Shown piece after piece: positions 52,731 to 60,582 of a stretch of 64,000 bases of DNA (position 1 is the stretch's first letter; the number at the start of each line of letters is the position of its first letter). The stretch comes from Lysinibacillus alkalisoli. Its GTDB lineage: Bacteria; Bacillota; Bacilli; Bacillales_A; Planococcaceae. The notes under the pieces were generated by a model. It searched no databases. It was not told the origin of the DNA and worked only from the letters and a program-made list of their open reading frames with translations. The position numbers and the translations under genes were made by a program. Location: positions 186,001 to 250,000 of the forward strand of contig NZ_BMJT01000001.1 in NCBI RefSeq assembly GCF_014643595.1, in the 5' to 3' direction.

Positions 52731-53279
52731 ATGAACACACAATTACAAGCAATTTATGAGGAATATAATCGTTACATTTATCATCTTTGCCTTAAACTAA
52801 CACGTAATACAACAGAGGCAGAAGACTTAATGCAAGAAGTTTGGGTAAAAGTTGTACGTTATGAAGAAAGTATGCAAAACGTTGAACATATAAAAGCTTG
52901 GCTAACTACAATTTGTATGAATACATTCCGCGACCGCTATCGCAAAACGATGCGTCGTAGCAAATATGTAGCATTCCAACCAGAAACATTAGAAGTACCT
53001 ATTTTAGATTTAGTACCAAACCAAGAAATATCAACAGAAGACCAAGTCGAGAAGGATATGATTCGTTCTGTTGTACAAGAAAAAATGAAACAACTTGATG
53101 GTATTTATCAAAAAACATTATGGTATTTTTATATTGAACAGTACTCGTTAATTGAGATATCGAATGTAATGAAAGTATCAATTGGCACAGTTAAATCAAG
53201 ATTATTCCGTGCTAAAGCACGTTTAAAAGAAATGTTAATGGCTGATCATGTAGCAGCAGAAGCCATTTTACCAGCTTAA
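52731..53279 (+). CDS. ECF-type RNA polymerase sigma factor
   Basis: A 182-aa sigma factor with region 2 (~8-75: AEDLMQEVWVKVV, then IKAWLTTICMNTFRDRYRK) and region 4 (~115-170: YSLIEISNVMKVSIGTVKSRLFRAK). Regions 1.1 and 3 are absent, which defines the extracytoplasmic-function group. No anti-sigma gene follows: the next gene is a GNAT enzyme after a terminator. Control must therefore come from elsewhere, perhaps through the folded leader. Site GGGGG at 9 bases. The specific ECF class is not recognised. Confidence 0.92.
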   Translation: MNTQLQAIYEEYNRYIYHLCLKLTRNTTEAEDLMQEVWVKVVRYEESMQNVEHIKAWLTTICMNTFRDRYRKTMRRSKYVAFQPETLEVPILDLVPNQEISTEDQVEKDMIRSVVQEKMKQLDGIYQKTLWYFYIEQYSLIEISNVMKVSIGTVKSRLFRAKARLKEMLMADHVAAEAILPA

Positions 53280-53292
53280 AATAAAAGAAAAA

Positions 53293-53330
53293 AACAGTAC
53301 AGTTGATGCGCTCAATGTGCTGTTTTTTTT
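53293..53330 (+). terminator. Terminator after the ECF sigma gene
   Basis: AACAGTACA-TTGA ... TCAA-TGTGCTGTT, with small mismatches, then eight T. Confidence 0.85.
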
Positions 53331-53427
53331 ATGATAAAGAGGTCTTTTCTTGCACAGCAGTGTTCTATTTTAGTAAATTTCGGAATTGTGATAAGCTGTA
53401 AAAAAAGCGAGAGTAGGGGAAACTAAC

Positions 53428-53919
53428 ATGAAACAAGTCATCCAAACAGCACGATTATTATTACGCCAATTACATGACGACGATGCTAAAGCCCTTTTTG
53501 TCATTTGGTCAAATGATGACGTCACAAGACATATGAATATTCAGCCATTTTCAACAGAGGCAGAAGCGCTACATATGATTCGGCTGATTAACGATTTACC
53601 TACTGCTTTTCGCTATGCAGTGATTTATGAGGGTGAGACGGTAGGTTCAGCAGGTTTTAATCATGTAGCAGCAGATTTTTCGTATGTAGAGATTGGTTAT
53701 GAATTAAGTCACAAGATGTGGCGACAAGGCTTTGGCACTGAGATTATTCAGGCACTTATTCATGAAGCTACACGTGCAGGTTATCAAGCGATGCATGCAA
53801 AAATTGATCCTGATAATATAGCCTCTGTTAAGTTAGTGGAGAAGTTAGGCTTTTATTATAAAGATCACCAAATAGAAGAAGGTGCAGCTGTCTTACGCTA
53901 TGAATTAGTGTTACATTAA
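53428..53919 (+). CDS. GNAT acetyltransferase, RimJ/RimL type
   Basis: A 163-aa cytoplasmic N-acetyltransferase. The N-terminal TARLLLRQLHDDDAKALF, ELSHKMWRQGFGTEIIQAL (acetyl-CoA loop, ~91-109) and NIASVKLVEKLGF are typical of the RimJ/RimL branch, which modifies protein N-termini or small molecules. The substrate is unknown. AGGGG site. Single gene; its terminator is shared with the converging MarR gene. Confidence 0.92.
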   Translation: MKQVIQTARLLLRQLHDDDAKALFVIWSNDDVTRHMNIQPFSTEAEALHMIRLINDLPTAFRYAVIYEGETVGSAGFNHVAADFSYVEIGYELSHKMWRQGFGTEIIQALIHEATRAGYQAMHAKIDPDNIASVKLVEKLGFYYKDHQIEEGAAVLRYELVLH

Positions 53920-53922
53920 ATG

Positions 53923-53972
53923 ATAAACACCCGCTATCTCTGAAAGATTATTCAGCAGTAGCGGGTGTTTAT
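53923..53972. terminator. Bidirectional terminator
   Basis: ATAAACACCCGCTA pairs with TAGCGGGTGTTTAT, with an inner CTGAA/TTCAG hairpin. It lies between the GNAT (+) and MarR (-) genes. Confidence 0.93.
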
Positions 53973-54404
53973 TTACGGTTTAGGTGTTAAACATTTTGTA
54001 AAGATAGTACGCAATGTAGCTAATTCTTCGTAACTCAACATACCAAACATATTATTGACTAAAGTCTCGATCTGTTGGCGTGATTGCTCCAATAACTCTT
54101 GTCCTTTTTCAGTAATCACAATTTGAGATGCACGGCGGTCTACCGTTTGTTGGTTTTTTTCGATAAATCCAGACTTTAATAGTTTAGTGGTTAATACGGT
54201 AACACCACCTGATGTCACTTGTAAATGTTCAGCGATAGCAGAAGGGCGTTTAGGCCCCTCGTTTGCTAAAAAATCTAATAATAAAATATGCGTCTTAGAA
54301 AAACCGAGTGTATTATGTGTATTCCAATCATTTGTCCACTTGCGCTCTAATGTAGCCGCAATCTCAAATAAAGAGGAAATTGTTTCTCGTTTTTTTTGCT
54401 CCAC
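53973..54404 (-). CDS. MarR-family transcriptional regulator
   Basis: A 143-aa winged-helix repressor with the usual recognition region (RPSAIAEHLQVTSGGVTVLTTKLLKSGFIEK) and the wing DRRASQIVITEKG. The only Cys is near the C-terminus, so it is not an OhrR-type N-terminal Cys sensor. I place the start at the GTG at 54404, 9 bases after GGAG; a TTG at 54419 extends the frame but lacks a binding site. Second gene behind the Spx-like gene in the same operon, suggesting shared or feedback control. Confidence 0.88.
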   Translation of the reverse strand: MEQKKRETISSLFEIAATLERKWTNDWNTHNTLGFSKTHILLLDFLANEGPKRPSAIAEHLQVTSGGVTVLTTKLLKSGFIEKNQQTVDRRASQIVITEKGQELLEQSRQQIETLVNNMFGMLSYEELATLRTIFTKCLTPKP

Positions 54405-54423
54405 TACAATCAGCTCCAACTAA

Positions 54424-54825
54424 TTAACTCTCTTGTGCAAGTTGCATGGCATGAAGCTCGAATGCACGCACCTTACGTGGGATGAAACGTCTAATATCCA
54501 TTTCATTGTACCCAACTTGAATACGTTTTTCATCAATTAAGATTGGGCTACGCAACATACGAGGGTGCGCTTGGATTACTTCATATAATTCTTGAATCGA
54601 AAGTTGATCGATATCTAAGTTTAAGTTTTTATAGTCATTTGAGTTAGTTGCAATAATTTCGTCTGTGCCATCTTCTGTCATACTTAAAATCTCTTTAAAT
54701 TCATTTAAAGTTAGAGGTTGAGATGTTACACGTTTTTCTTTAAAGGAAATATTATTTTCTTTTAACCATTTCAATGCTTTTCTGGATGAAGAGCAGCTCG
54801 CTTGCGAATAAATTGTAACTGTCAT
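54424..54825 (-). CDS. Spx/ArsC-family regulator with CXXS motif
   Basis: A 133-aa protein of the Spx family, which binds the RNA polymerase alpha subunit to redirect transcription under disulfide stress. TIYSQASCSSSRKALKWL, FKEKRVTSQPLT, GTDEIIATNS and MLRSPILIDEKRIQVGYNEMDIR are in place. The usual CXXC redox switch is CSSS here (Cys11 kept, second Cys replaced by Ser), so a classical intramolecular disulfide cannot form. It is therefore an Spx paralogue (MgsR/SpxO-like) rather than the main Spx. Start behind GAGGAATGAAG. Cotranscribed with marR. Confidence 0.9.
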   Translation of the reverse strand: MTVTIYSQASCSSSRKALKWLKENNISFKEKRVTSQPLTLNEFKEILSMTEDGTDEIIATNSNDYKNLNLDIDQLSIQELYEVIQAHPRMLRSPILIDEKRIQVGYNEMDIRRFIPRKVRAFELHAMQLAQES

Positions 54826-54889
54826 TCTTCATTCCTCGCTTTCTATAAATTAAATTTGAAGGTTTGTAATTCAGTTATTCGATACTTAT

Positions 54890-54918
54890 ATCTTACCACT
54901 AAACTACTTGTAAGTCAA
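54890..54918 (-). promoter_or_regulatory. Sigma-A promoter of the spx-like-marR operon with inverted repeats
   Basis: On the minus strand, TTGACT, exactly 17 bases, TAAGAT. CTTAC-N13-GTAAG (54892-54914) spans the spacer, and CAATGTG-N9-CACATTG (54916-54938) overlaps the -35. Either could be an operator. Confidence 0.65.
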
Positions 54919-54999
54919 TGTGTTTTTTATTCACATTGGTTTACGGTTATTATTCCCTTCTTCCTTAATTTATACGCATTTTCATAAATAAAAGTTTCT

Positions 55000-55024
55000 A
55001 AAAAATGGCTTACAATCATGTAAG
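55000..55024 (-). terminator. Terminator of the opuC-like operon
   Basis: On the minus strand, CTTACA-TGAT-TGTAAG, then CCATTTTTT, starting 12 bases after the stop codon. A short, AT-rich stem. Confidence 0.6.
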
Positions 55025-55036
55025 TTAGTGCAAGGT

Positions 55037-56590
55037 TTATTTAATTAATCCTTCTTCTTTCAAAAAGGCAATCGCTACTTCTTCATAATCTTGTTTATCA
55101 ATATCTACTTTGGCATTCAATGTTTGCATTTTTTCATTTGATATTTTGCCTGCTAACTGATTCAATACTTTTTCTAGTTCAGGGTATTGATTTAATGTTT
55201 CTTGACGAATTAAAGGGGCAGCGTAATAGGGAGGGAAAAGTTGCTCATCATCTTCTAATATTTTTAAATCAAAAGCTTGTATGCGCCCATCTGTGGCATA
55301 AGCATCAATGATATCGACATCTTTATTTTTAATTGCACTATAGATGATGCCTGGGTCCATCGCTTTAACATCTTTAAAAGTAATGCCATAAAGTTCTTTA
55401 ATGCCAACATAGCCGTCTTTACGCTCTAAAAATTCGGGCTCTGAACCTAAAATAAAGTCATCTGCCTTTGCCCGTAAGTCAGAAATCTTTTCAAGATGAT
55501 ATTTTTTAGCATCCTCATTGCGTACAGTGAGTGTGTAAGTGTTATTAAAACCTATAGGTTGTAACCATACGAGATTAAACTTCTCCTTAAATTCTTTTTT
55601 TACATGTTCATATGCTTTATCAGGATCATTAATGACGGGCTCCTTAAGGTAACTCATTAAACCTGTGCCTGTATACTCTACATAAACGTCATAAGAACCG
55701 TTACGTAATCCATCAAAAGCAGGGGATGAACCACCTAAAAAAGATTCGTACTTTACCGTAATGTCCGTTTGCTCTTCTATGAGGTGTCCCATAATATAAA
55801 CCATAATTTCTTGTTCAGTAAAGCTTTTACCTGTTATTGTAATCTCTTTTTGTTGAGTAGGAAGTAAGGAGATTATGGTAAATAACACTGCGATTGTGGC
55901 AATGCTTATGCCACCAATCAACATGCGTTTCTTGGCACGTTTTGACATAGCGCCTGGCTGAGCTTTCTGTTCTACTTTTTTTAATAAAAAATCTAGTAAA
56001 ATCGCTAATAATGCAGCTGGGATTGCTCCGCCTAAAATCAAACCTGAGTTATATGTTTGTAAGCCGCGATAAATGAGGTCACCTAAACCACCTGCTCCGA
56101 TTAAACCAGCAATTGTAGCCACACCTACAATGAGTACAGCAGCTGTGCGAATCCCCCCCATAATGACACCTAAAGCTAACGGTAATTCCACCATAAATAG
56201 CACTTGTCGTGTCGTCATACCCATACCAACACCAGCTTCTACAGTTGCTTGGTCAACGCCCTTAATGCCTAAATATGTGTTGCGTAAAATCGGTAAGATG
56301 CCGTAAATCGTTAGTGCAATTATAGCGGGTAGTTTCCCTGTCCCCATAAATGGTACGAGAAAAACTAATAATGCAAGGCTAGGTATTGTTTGAAAAATGG
56401 AAGCAATACCGATTACAGGCTCTGCTAATTTAGCATGTCGTGTTAAAAAAATACCTAGAGGAACCGCAATAAAAATGGCGATGGCAATGGCGATAAGAGA
56501 TAAATAAGCATGTTCAATAAGTAAAGACCAAATCGTTTGAAACCGATTAGTAAAAACATCTATAGTATCTGACCAAATTTCCTGAATCAT
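55037..56590 (-). CDS. Osmoprotectant/quaternary-amine ABC transporter, permease fused to substrate-binding domain
   Basis: A 517-aa protein. Residues ~20-210 form a six-segment OpuCB-type permease (AEPVIGIASIFQTIPSLALL, GVATIAGLIGAGGLGDLI). A further segment at ~228-248 leads to an extracellular OpuAC-like binding domain (~255-517; ITGKSFTEQEI, YDVYVEYTGTGL, DVDIIDAYATDGRI). Such fusions occur in Listeria BilE and in the ergothioneine importer EgtU as well as in betaine/carnitine systems, so the ligand is probably a quaternary amine but is not fixed. AAGGAGG site, 10 bases behind the ATPase gene. Confidence 0.9.
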   Translation of the reverse strand: MIQEIWSDTIDVFTNRFQTIWSLLIEHAYLSLIAIAIAIFIAVPLGIFLTRHAKLAEPVIGIASIFQTIPSLALLVFLVPFMGTGKLPAIIALTIYGILPILRNTYLGIKGVDQATVEAGVGMGMTTRQVLFMVELPLALGVIMGGIRTAAVLIVGVATIAGLIGAGGLGDLIYRGLQTYNSGLILGGAIPAALLAILLDFLLKKVEQKAQPGAMSKRAKKRMLIGGISIATIAVLFTIISLLPTQQKEITITGKSFTEQEIMVYIMGHLIEEQTDITVKYESFLGGSSPAFDGLRNGSYDVYVEYTGTGLMSYLKEPVINDPDKAYEHVKKEFKEKFNLVWLQPIGFNNTYTLTVRNEDAKKYHLEKISDLRAKADDFILGSEPEFLERKDGYVGIKELYGITFKDVKAMDPGIIYSAIKNKDVDIIDAYATDGRIQAFDLKILEDDEQLFPPYYAAPLIRQETLNQYPELEKVLNQLAGKISNEKMQTLNAKVDIDKQDYEEVAIAFLKEEGLIK

Positions 56591-56600
56591 AGTGACCTCC

Positions 56601-57704
56601 TTAGAGAGTAGCGATATAAGCTGCTGCCTCTGTACTATTAATAACGCCCATTACACGTTGGTCTCGGTTTAAAACAGGGGTAATAGGTTGTGTTTGAACG
56701 TGTAATAATGCAGTTAGATCTTCTATTGTTGCCGAGTGAGATAATACGGCAACAGTAGACTGTATAACGTCTTGTAATAAAGTTTCTGGATCGTAGTGTT
56801 GTTGATAAATTGCCCAAATGGTAACGCTCCCCATATAAATTTCCTGACGGTCTAAAATAATAAGCATGTCAAGTTGATGCTTCAACATGAAGGTCTGTGC
56901 CTCTTTAATCGTTTGGTGTGCATACATCGTGTGAGCAGGTTGCATAATTTGTGTGATAGGGAGTAACGATGCCAACATAGCATTATGTTGATTACCAACA
57001 AATGTTTTTACAAAGTCATTAGCAGGATGTGCCAGTAATTGCTGCGGTGCATCAACTTGAACTAAATGACCATTTTGCATAATGCCAACGCGATCTGCTA
57101 ACTTTAAAGCCTCGTTCATATCATGTGTAACAAATACAATGGTTTTCTTTAATTCTTGTTGTATGCGAATTAATTCATCCTGTAATTGTTCACGACTAAT
57201 GGGGTCTAATGCAGAGAACGGCTCATCCATTAAAATAATGTCAGGGTCAGCGGCTAGTGCACGTATTACACCAATGCGCTGTTGTTGACCACCGCTAAGT
57301 TCATGCGGATAACGTTCAGCAAATGTTGAGGGCTCTAATGCCACCATACGCATAAGTTCTTGAACACGTGCGTGATATTCTTCAACCGCCATTTGCTTTA
57401 ATCGAGGGACAAGACTCACATTTTCTTGGATTGTTAAGTGGGGCAACAATCCAATTTGTTGGATCACATAGCCGATGTTACGACGTAATGCTACAGGGTT
57501 TAAAGTAGCGATATCGTTATCTTTAATTGTAATATGACCTTTAGTCGGTTCGATTAATCGATTAATCATTTTCATTGTTGTTGTTTTACCACTACCACTC
57601 GGCCCGATTAAAACAAATAGTTCGCCTTCATGAATGGTGAGTGAAAAATCTTTTATGACGTGTTGCTTCTCGTATGTTTTACACACGTTATGGAATGTAA
57701 TCAA
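56601..57704 (-). CDS. OpuCA-like ABC ATPase with CBS domains
   Basis: A 367-aa ATPase of the betaine/carnitine/choline importer family. Walker A is GPSGSGKTTTMK, QQIGLLPHLTI follows, the signature is LSGGQQQRIGVIRAL and Walker B is IILMDEPFSALD. A pair of CBS domains (~245-360) probably senses ionic strength or a cyclic nucleotide. The start is a TTG at 57704, 7 bases after AAAGGAGG; the extension to 57743 is ignored because it contains that site. First gene of the two-gene operon. Confidence 0.92.
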   Translation of the reverse strand: MITFHNVCKTYEKQHVIKDFSLTIHEGELFVLIGPSGSGKTTTMKMINRLIEPTKGHITIKDNDIATLNPVALRRNIGYVIQQIGLLPHLTIQENVSLVPRLKQMAVEEYHARVQELMRMVALEPSTFAERYPHELSGGQQQRIGVIRALAADPDIILMDEPFSALDPISREQLQDELIRIQQELKKTIVFVTHDMNEALKLADRVGIMQNGHLVQVDAPQQLLAHPANDFVKTFVGNQHNAMLASLLPITQIMQPAHTMYAHQTIKEAQTFMLKHQLDMLIILDRQEIYMGSVTIWAIYQQHYDPETLLQDVIQSTVAVLSHSATIEDLTALLHVQTQPITPVLNRDQRVMGVINSTEAAAYIATL

Positions 57705-57817
57705 CGCATGGCCTCCTTTTCTATTATTACGTATACTATTCACATAAAATGACTAAGATAAACGATAGACGTTAGTCACGTGCTTTTAAGAGTTATGCAA
57801 TGTTTATGTAATGATGC

Positions 57818-57851
57818 AAAAAAACAGCCGAGTTTTAAACTCAACTGTTTT
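57818..57851 (-). terminator. Terminator after the ABC-F gene
   Basis: AAAACAG ... CTGTTTT with an inner GAGTT/AACTC pair; on the minus strand it runs into seven T. It lies about 60 bases past the stop codon. Confidence 0.75.
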
Positions 57852-57911
57852 AGTAAATGTAGCTTAACAAATAAAGTACTTGATATGATAATACGTTTAT
57901 TTATGGAAATG

Positions 57912-59474
57912 TTATTCACTTTGTTTGCCTGATGTGAACCAATCTTGCACATCCCATACTTTTGTTACAAGCCCCTCATAAAACTCAGGTTCGTGACTGA
58001 CAAGTACAATTGTGCCTTTATAATCGATCATAGCCTGTTTCAAGGCAGCTTTAGCATCGACATCTAGGTGATTAGTTGGTTCGTCAAAGATTAGCCAATT
58101 ACTTTCATCCATACATAATTTACATAGCCGAACTTTAGCTTGTTCGCCACCAGATAGTTGATTCATAGGGCGGGAGATATGTTCGTTCTTTAAACCCACA
58201 TGTGCTAATACAGCACGTACTTGGCTTTGCTCCATACTAGGATATGCCGCCCACACATCATCAATAGGTGTAATTGTAGGTGCTTTCACTTCTTGTTCAA
58301 AGTAAGCAGGAACTAAAAAATCACCGCGCGCAACTTTGCCATCTACCGGTTTAATCTTGCCAAGCATCGTTTTTAATAAAGTAGATTTCCCAATCCCGTT
58401 CATACCAACTAAGGCAATTTTTTCGCCCCGCTCAATAGCAAATGTGAGCGGAGGTAATAAAGGTTTATCATAGCCAATTAATAACTCATCAGCTTCTACT
58501 ACAAATCGCCCTGATGAACGTGCTTGCTTAAATTCAAAAGCAGGTTTCATCGCTGTTTCAGGGCGGTCAATACGCTCCATACGGTCTAATTGTTTTTGGC
58601 GTGACTTGGCACGACCTGTTGTAGAGTAACGCGCTTTGTTTTTGGCGATAAAATCTTCTTGTTTTTTTATAAACTCTTGTTGTTTCTCGTAGGCATCAAT
58701 ATGTTGTCGTTTATTCATTTCAGCTAATTCTAAAAACTTCTCATAAGATGCCGTATAACGTGTTAGTTTTGAGAATTCTAAATGGAAAATAACATCAACT
58801 ACCCCATTCATAAACTCTGTATCATGTGAAATTAACAAGAAGGCATAAGGATAGTTTTTCAAATACATGGAAAGCCAATGGATATGCTCTTCATCGAGAT
58901 AGTTGGTAGGCTCATCAAGTAGTAATACTTTAGGTTTTTCAAGTAATAATTTAGCAAGTAATACTTTTGTGCGTTGACCACCTGATAATGTAGCGACATC
59001 TCGCTCTAAGCCGATAGCATCCAATCCTAAGCCACGTGCAATTTCTTCTACTTTTTTATCAAGGTTATAAAAATCACCTGCATCTAAAGCGTCTTGAATC
59101 ATTGCCATCTCATGAAGTAGTTTTTCAAGTTCTTCAGGCGTGGCATCCGCCATTTGTGCTGTAATGGTATTCAATTCTTCTTCTTTTTTAAATAATGGAA
59201 GGAAAGCATCATTCAACACGTCTCGCATTGAGCGCCCAGCTGTTAATACGGTATGCTGGTCTAAGTAACCATAGTGCGTATTAGGCAGCCACTCGACTTT
59301 ACCCGCATCATGAATAATTTGTTTTGTTAAAATGCCCATTAATGTCGATTTCCCAACGCCATTTGCGCCAACTAAACCGATATGATCGCCTTCAACTAAA
59401 CGGAAGGATACGTCTTTAAATAAAGTGCGGTCGCCAAAGGAGTGCTCCAGCTTTTCGACCGTTAATATTGCCAT
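57912..59474 (-). CDS. ABC-F family ATPase
   Basis: A 520-aa soluble protein with two ATPase domains and no membrane part. Domain 1 has GANGVGKST, LSGGQRTKVLLAKLLL and VLLLDEPTNYLD. The inter-domain linker (~240-315) is charged and helical (KKQEDFIAKNKARYSTTGRAKS). Domain 2 has GMNGIGKST, LSGGEQAKVRL and LIFDEPTNHLD. ABC-F proteins act on ribosomes, either in translation control or in antibiotic protection. Length is close to YfmM of B. subtilis, but the subfamily is uncertain. It follows the SE1832-type gene by 18 bases. Confidence 0.93.
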   Translation of the reverse strand: MAILTVEKLEHSFGDRTLFKDVSFRLVEGDHIGLVGANGVGKSTLMGILTKQIIHDAGKVEWLPNTHYGYLDQHTVLTAGRSMRDVLNDAFLPLFKKEEELNTITAQMADATPEELEKLLHEMAMIQDALDAGDFYNLDKKVEEIARGLGLDAIGLERDVATLSGGQRTKVLLAKLLLEKPKVLLLDEPTNYLDEEHIHWLSMYLKNYPYAFLLISHDTEFMNGVVDVIFHLEFSKLTRYTASYEKFLELAEMNKRQHIDAYEKQQEFIKKQEDFIAKNKARYSTTGRAKSRQKQLDRMERIDRPETAMKPAFEFKQARSSGRFVVEADELLIGYDKPLLPPLTFAIERGEKIALVGMNGIGKSTLLKTMLGKIKPVDGKVARGDFLVPAYFEQEVKAPTITPIDDVWAAYPSMEQSQVRAVLAHVGLKNEHISRPMNQLSGGEQAKVRLCKLCMDESNWLIFDEPTNHLDVDAKAALKQAMIDYKGTIVLVSHEPEFYEGLVTKVWDVQDWFTSGKQSE

Positions 59475-59492
59475 AATTTTTCCTCTTCTCTC

Positions 59493-59675
59493 TTATAATG
59501 AAGCAAGCTGTGTGTTGAGTTCTTTTAGGCGTTCTTCCATATTTGCAAGACGCTGTTCAGCTTGTGCTACCATGTCATTATGACCTGTAGACTCTAGTTT
59601 TTCGATGTCACCTTGTAAATTTATATAATCCATTTTTAATTCAGCAATTTGTGCTTGAATATCACGTTTATTCAT
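59493..59675 (-). CDS. SE1832 family small coiled-coil protein
   Basis: 60 aa, almost entirely helix: IAELKMDYINLQGDIEKLE, then HNDMVAQAEQRLANMEERL, with a heptad-like pattern that suggests a coiled-coil hairpin. I recognise it as the SE1832 family of staphylococci and bacilli; function unknown. The start at 59675 fits the family and lies after AAAGGAAG, though spacing is long (12). The frame runs to 59792, but the upstream part is not protein-like. First gene of an operon with the ABC-F ATPase. Confidence 0.82.
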   Translation of the reverse strand: MNKRDIQAQIAELKMDYINLQGDIEKLESTGHNDMVAQAEQRLANMEERLKELNTQLASL

Positions 59676-59824
59676 TATTTTTTCTACTTCCTTTCCTATA
59701 GGGTAGTAAAGTATAACCTGTGTTGAAATATAGCATGTCAAATATAGAAAATCAAACGACTTCTGTCGAAATAATAAGTAAGGATTTGTCATAACACAAT
59801 CATCATATTAAAGGAGTGGAGTTC

Positions 59825-60538
59825 ATGAAAAAACGTTCTGCTATTGTTGTCGGTGCTACAGGTTTAGTTGGTCAAGCATTGACACAACAATTATGTGAAG
59901 ATGATAACTACGTAGATGTTACGATTATTGTGCGTACTGCGCCTCAATACCGTCATCCAAAGCTAACAATAAAAGTGAGAGATTTTGAGCGCATAGAGGC
60001 AAGAGATATTGATTTTGCTCATGAAGTGTTTTGTTGTTTAGGCACAACACGTAAAGCGGCAGGTAGTAAAGTGGCTTTTGAACGTGTTGATTTTACCTAC
60101 CCCTTATTAATCGCTTCACTAGCTAAGAAAAAAGGGATCCCTCATTTTTTAGTGATTTCTGCAATGGGCGCAAATGAAGCCTCCCGTTTTTATTATAGTC
60201 GTGTAAAAGGAAAAGTAGAAAAAGCATTAATCGCCATGGATTTTGATCAATTGTCCATTATTCGGCCTTCTTTATTACGCGGAGAAAGAGCTAAATTTCG
60301 CCTAGGTGAAAAGAGTGGCGCTGCCCTGCTAAAAGTTATGAAACCTTTATTACAAGGGCCTTTACGTAAATATCAAGCGATTGAAGGTGTGCAAGTAGCA
60401 CAAGCTATGCGTTGTATTGCCTTATATCAACCTGTACAAAAAGTTAAAGTGTATACGTCACAAGAGCTACAAAATATTGAGCCACCTTTACAAAATGAAG
60501 ATGACAAAAAGACTTTTGATTGGTCAAAACGGGGGTAA
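59825..60538 (+). CDS. NAD(P)-binding oxidoreductase, HTATIP2-like atypical SDR
   Basis: A 237-aa soluble protein with Rossmann motif IVVGATGLVGQALTQQL at the N-terminus and VFCCLGTTRKAAGSKVAFERVDF, FLVISAMGAN and the active-site-like YYSRVKGKVEKAL. This is the pattern of the TIP30/HTATIP2 group of atypical short-chain dehydrogenases, often used for sensing or epimerisation; the reaction is unknown. The ATG at 59825 is preferred, 8 bases after AAAGGAG. The antiporter gene follows on the same strand 44 bases later. Confidence 0.9.
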   Translation: MKKRSAIVVGATGLVGQALTQQLCEDDNYVDVTIIVRTAPQYRHPKLTIKVRDFERIEARDIDFAHEVFCCLGTTRKAAGSKVAFERVDFTYPLLIASLAKKKGIPHFLVISAMGANEASRFYYSRVKGKVEKALIAMDFDQLSIIRPSLLRGERAKFRLGEKSGAALLKVMKPLLQGPLRKYQAIEGVQVAQAMRCIALYQPVQKVKVYTSQELQNIEPPLQNEDDKKTFDWSKRG

Positions 60539-60582
60539 AAGAATAAAGTGACATTTCAACTTACTTGAAAGGAAGTGAGTAC

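Noticed and set aside
55009-55024. CTTACA-N4-TGTAAG, similar to the palindrome at 52623, as a shared operator
   Set aside because: This copy lies just past the opuC-like stop codon and is followed on the minus strand by six T, so it is better explained as a terminator.
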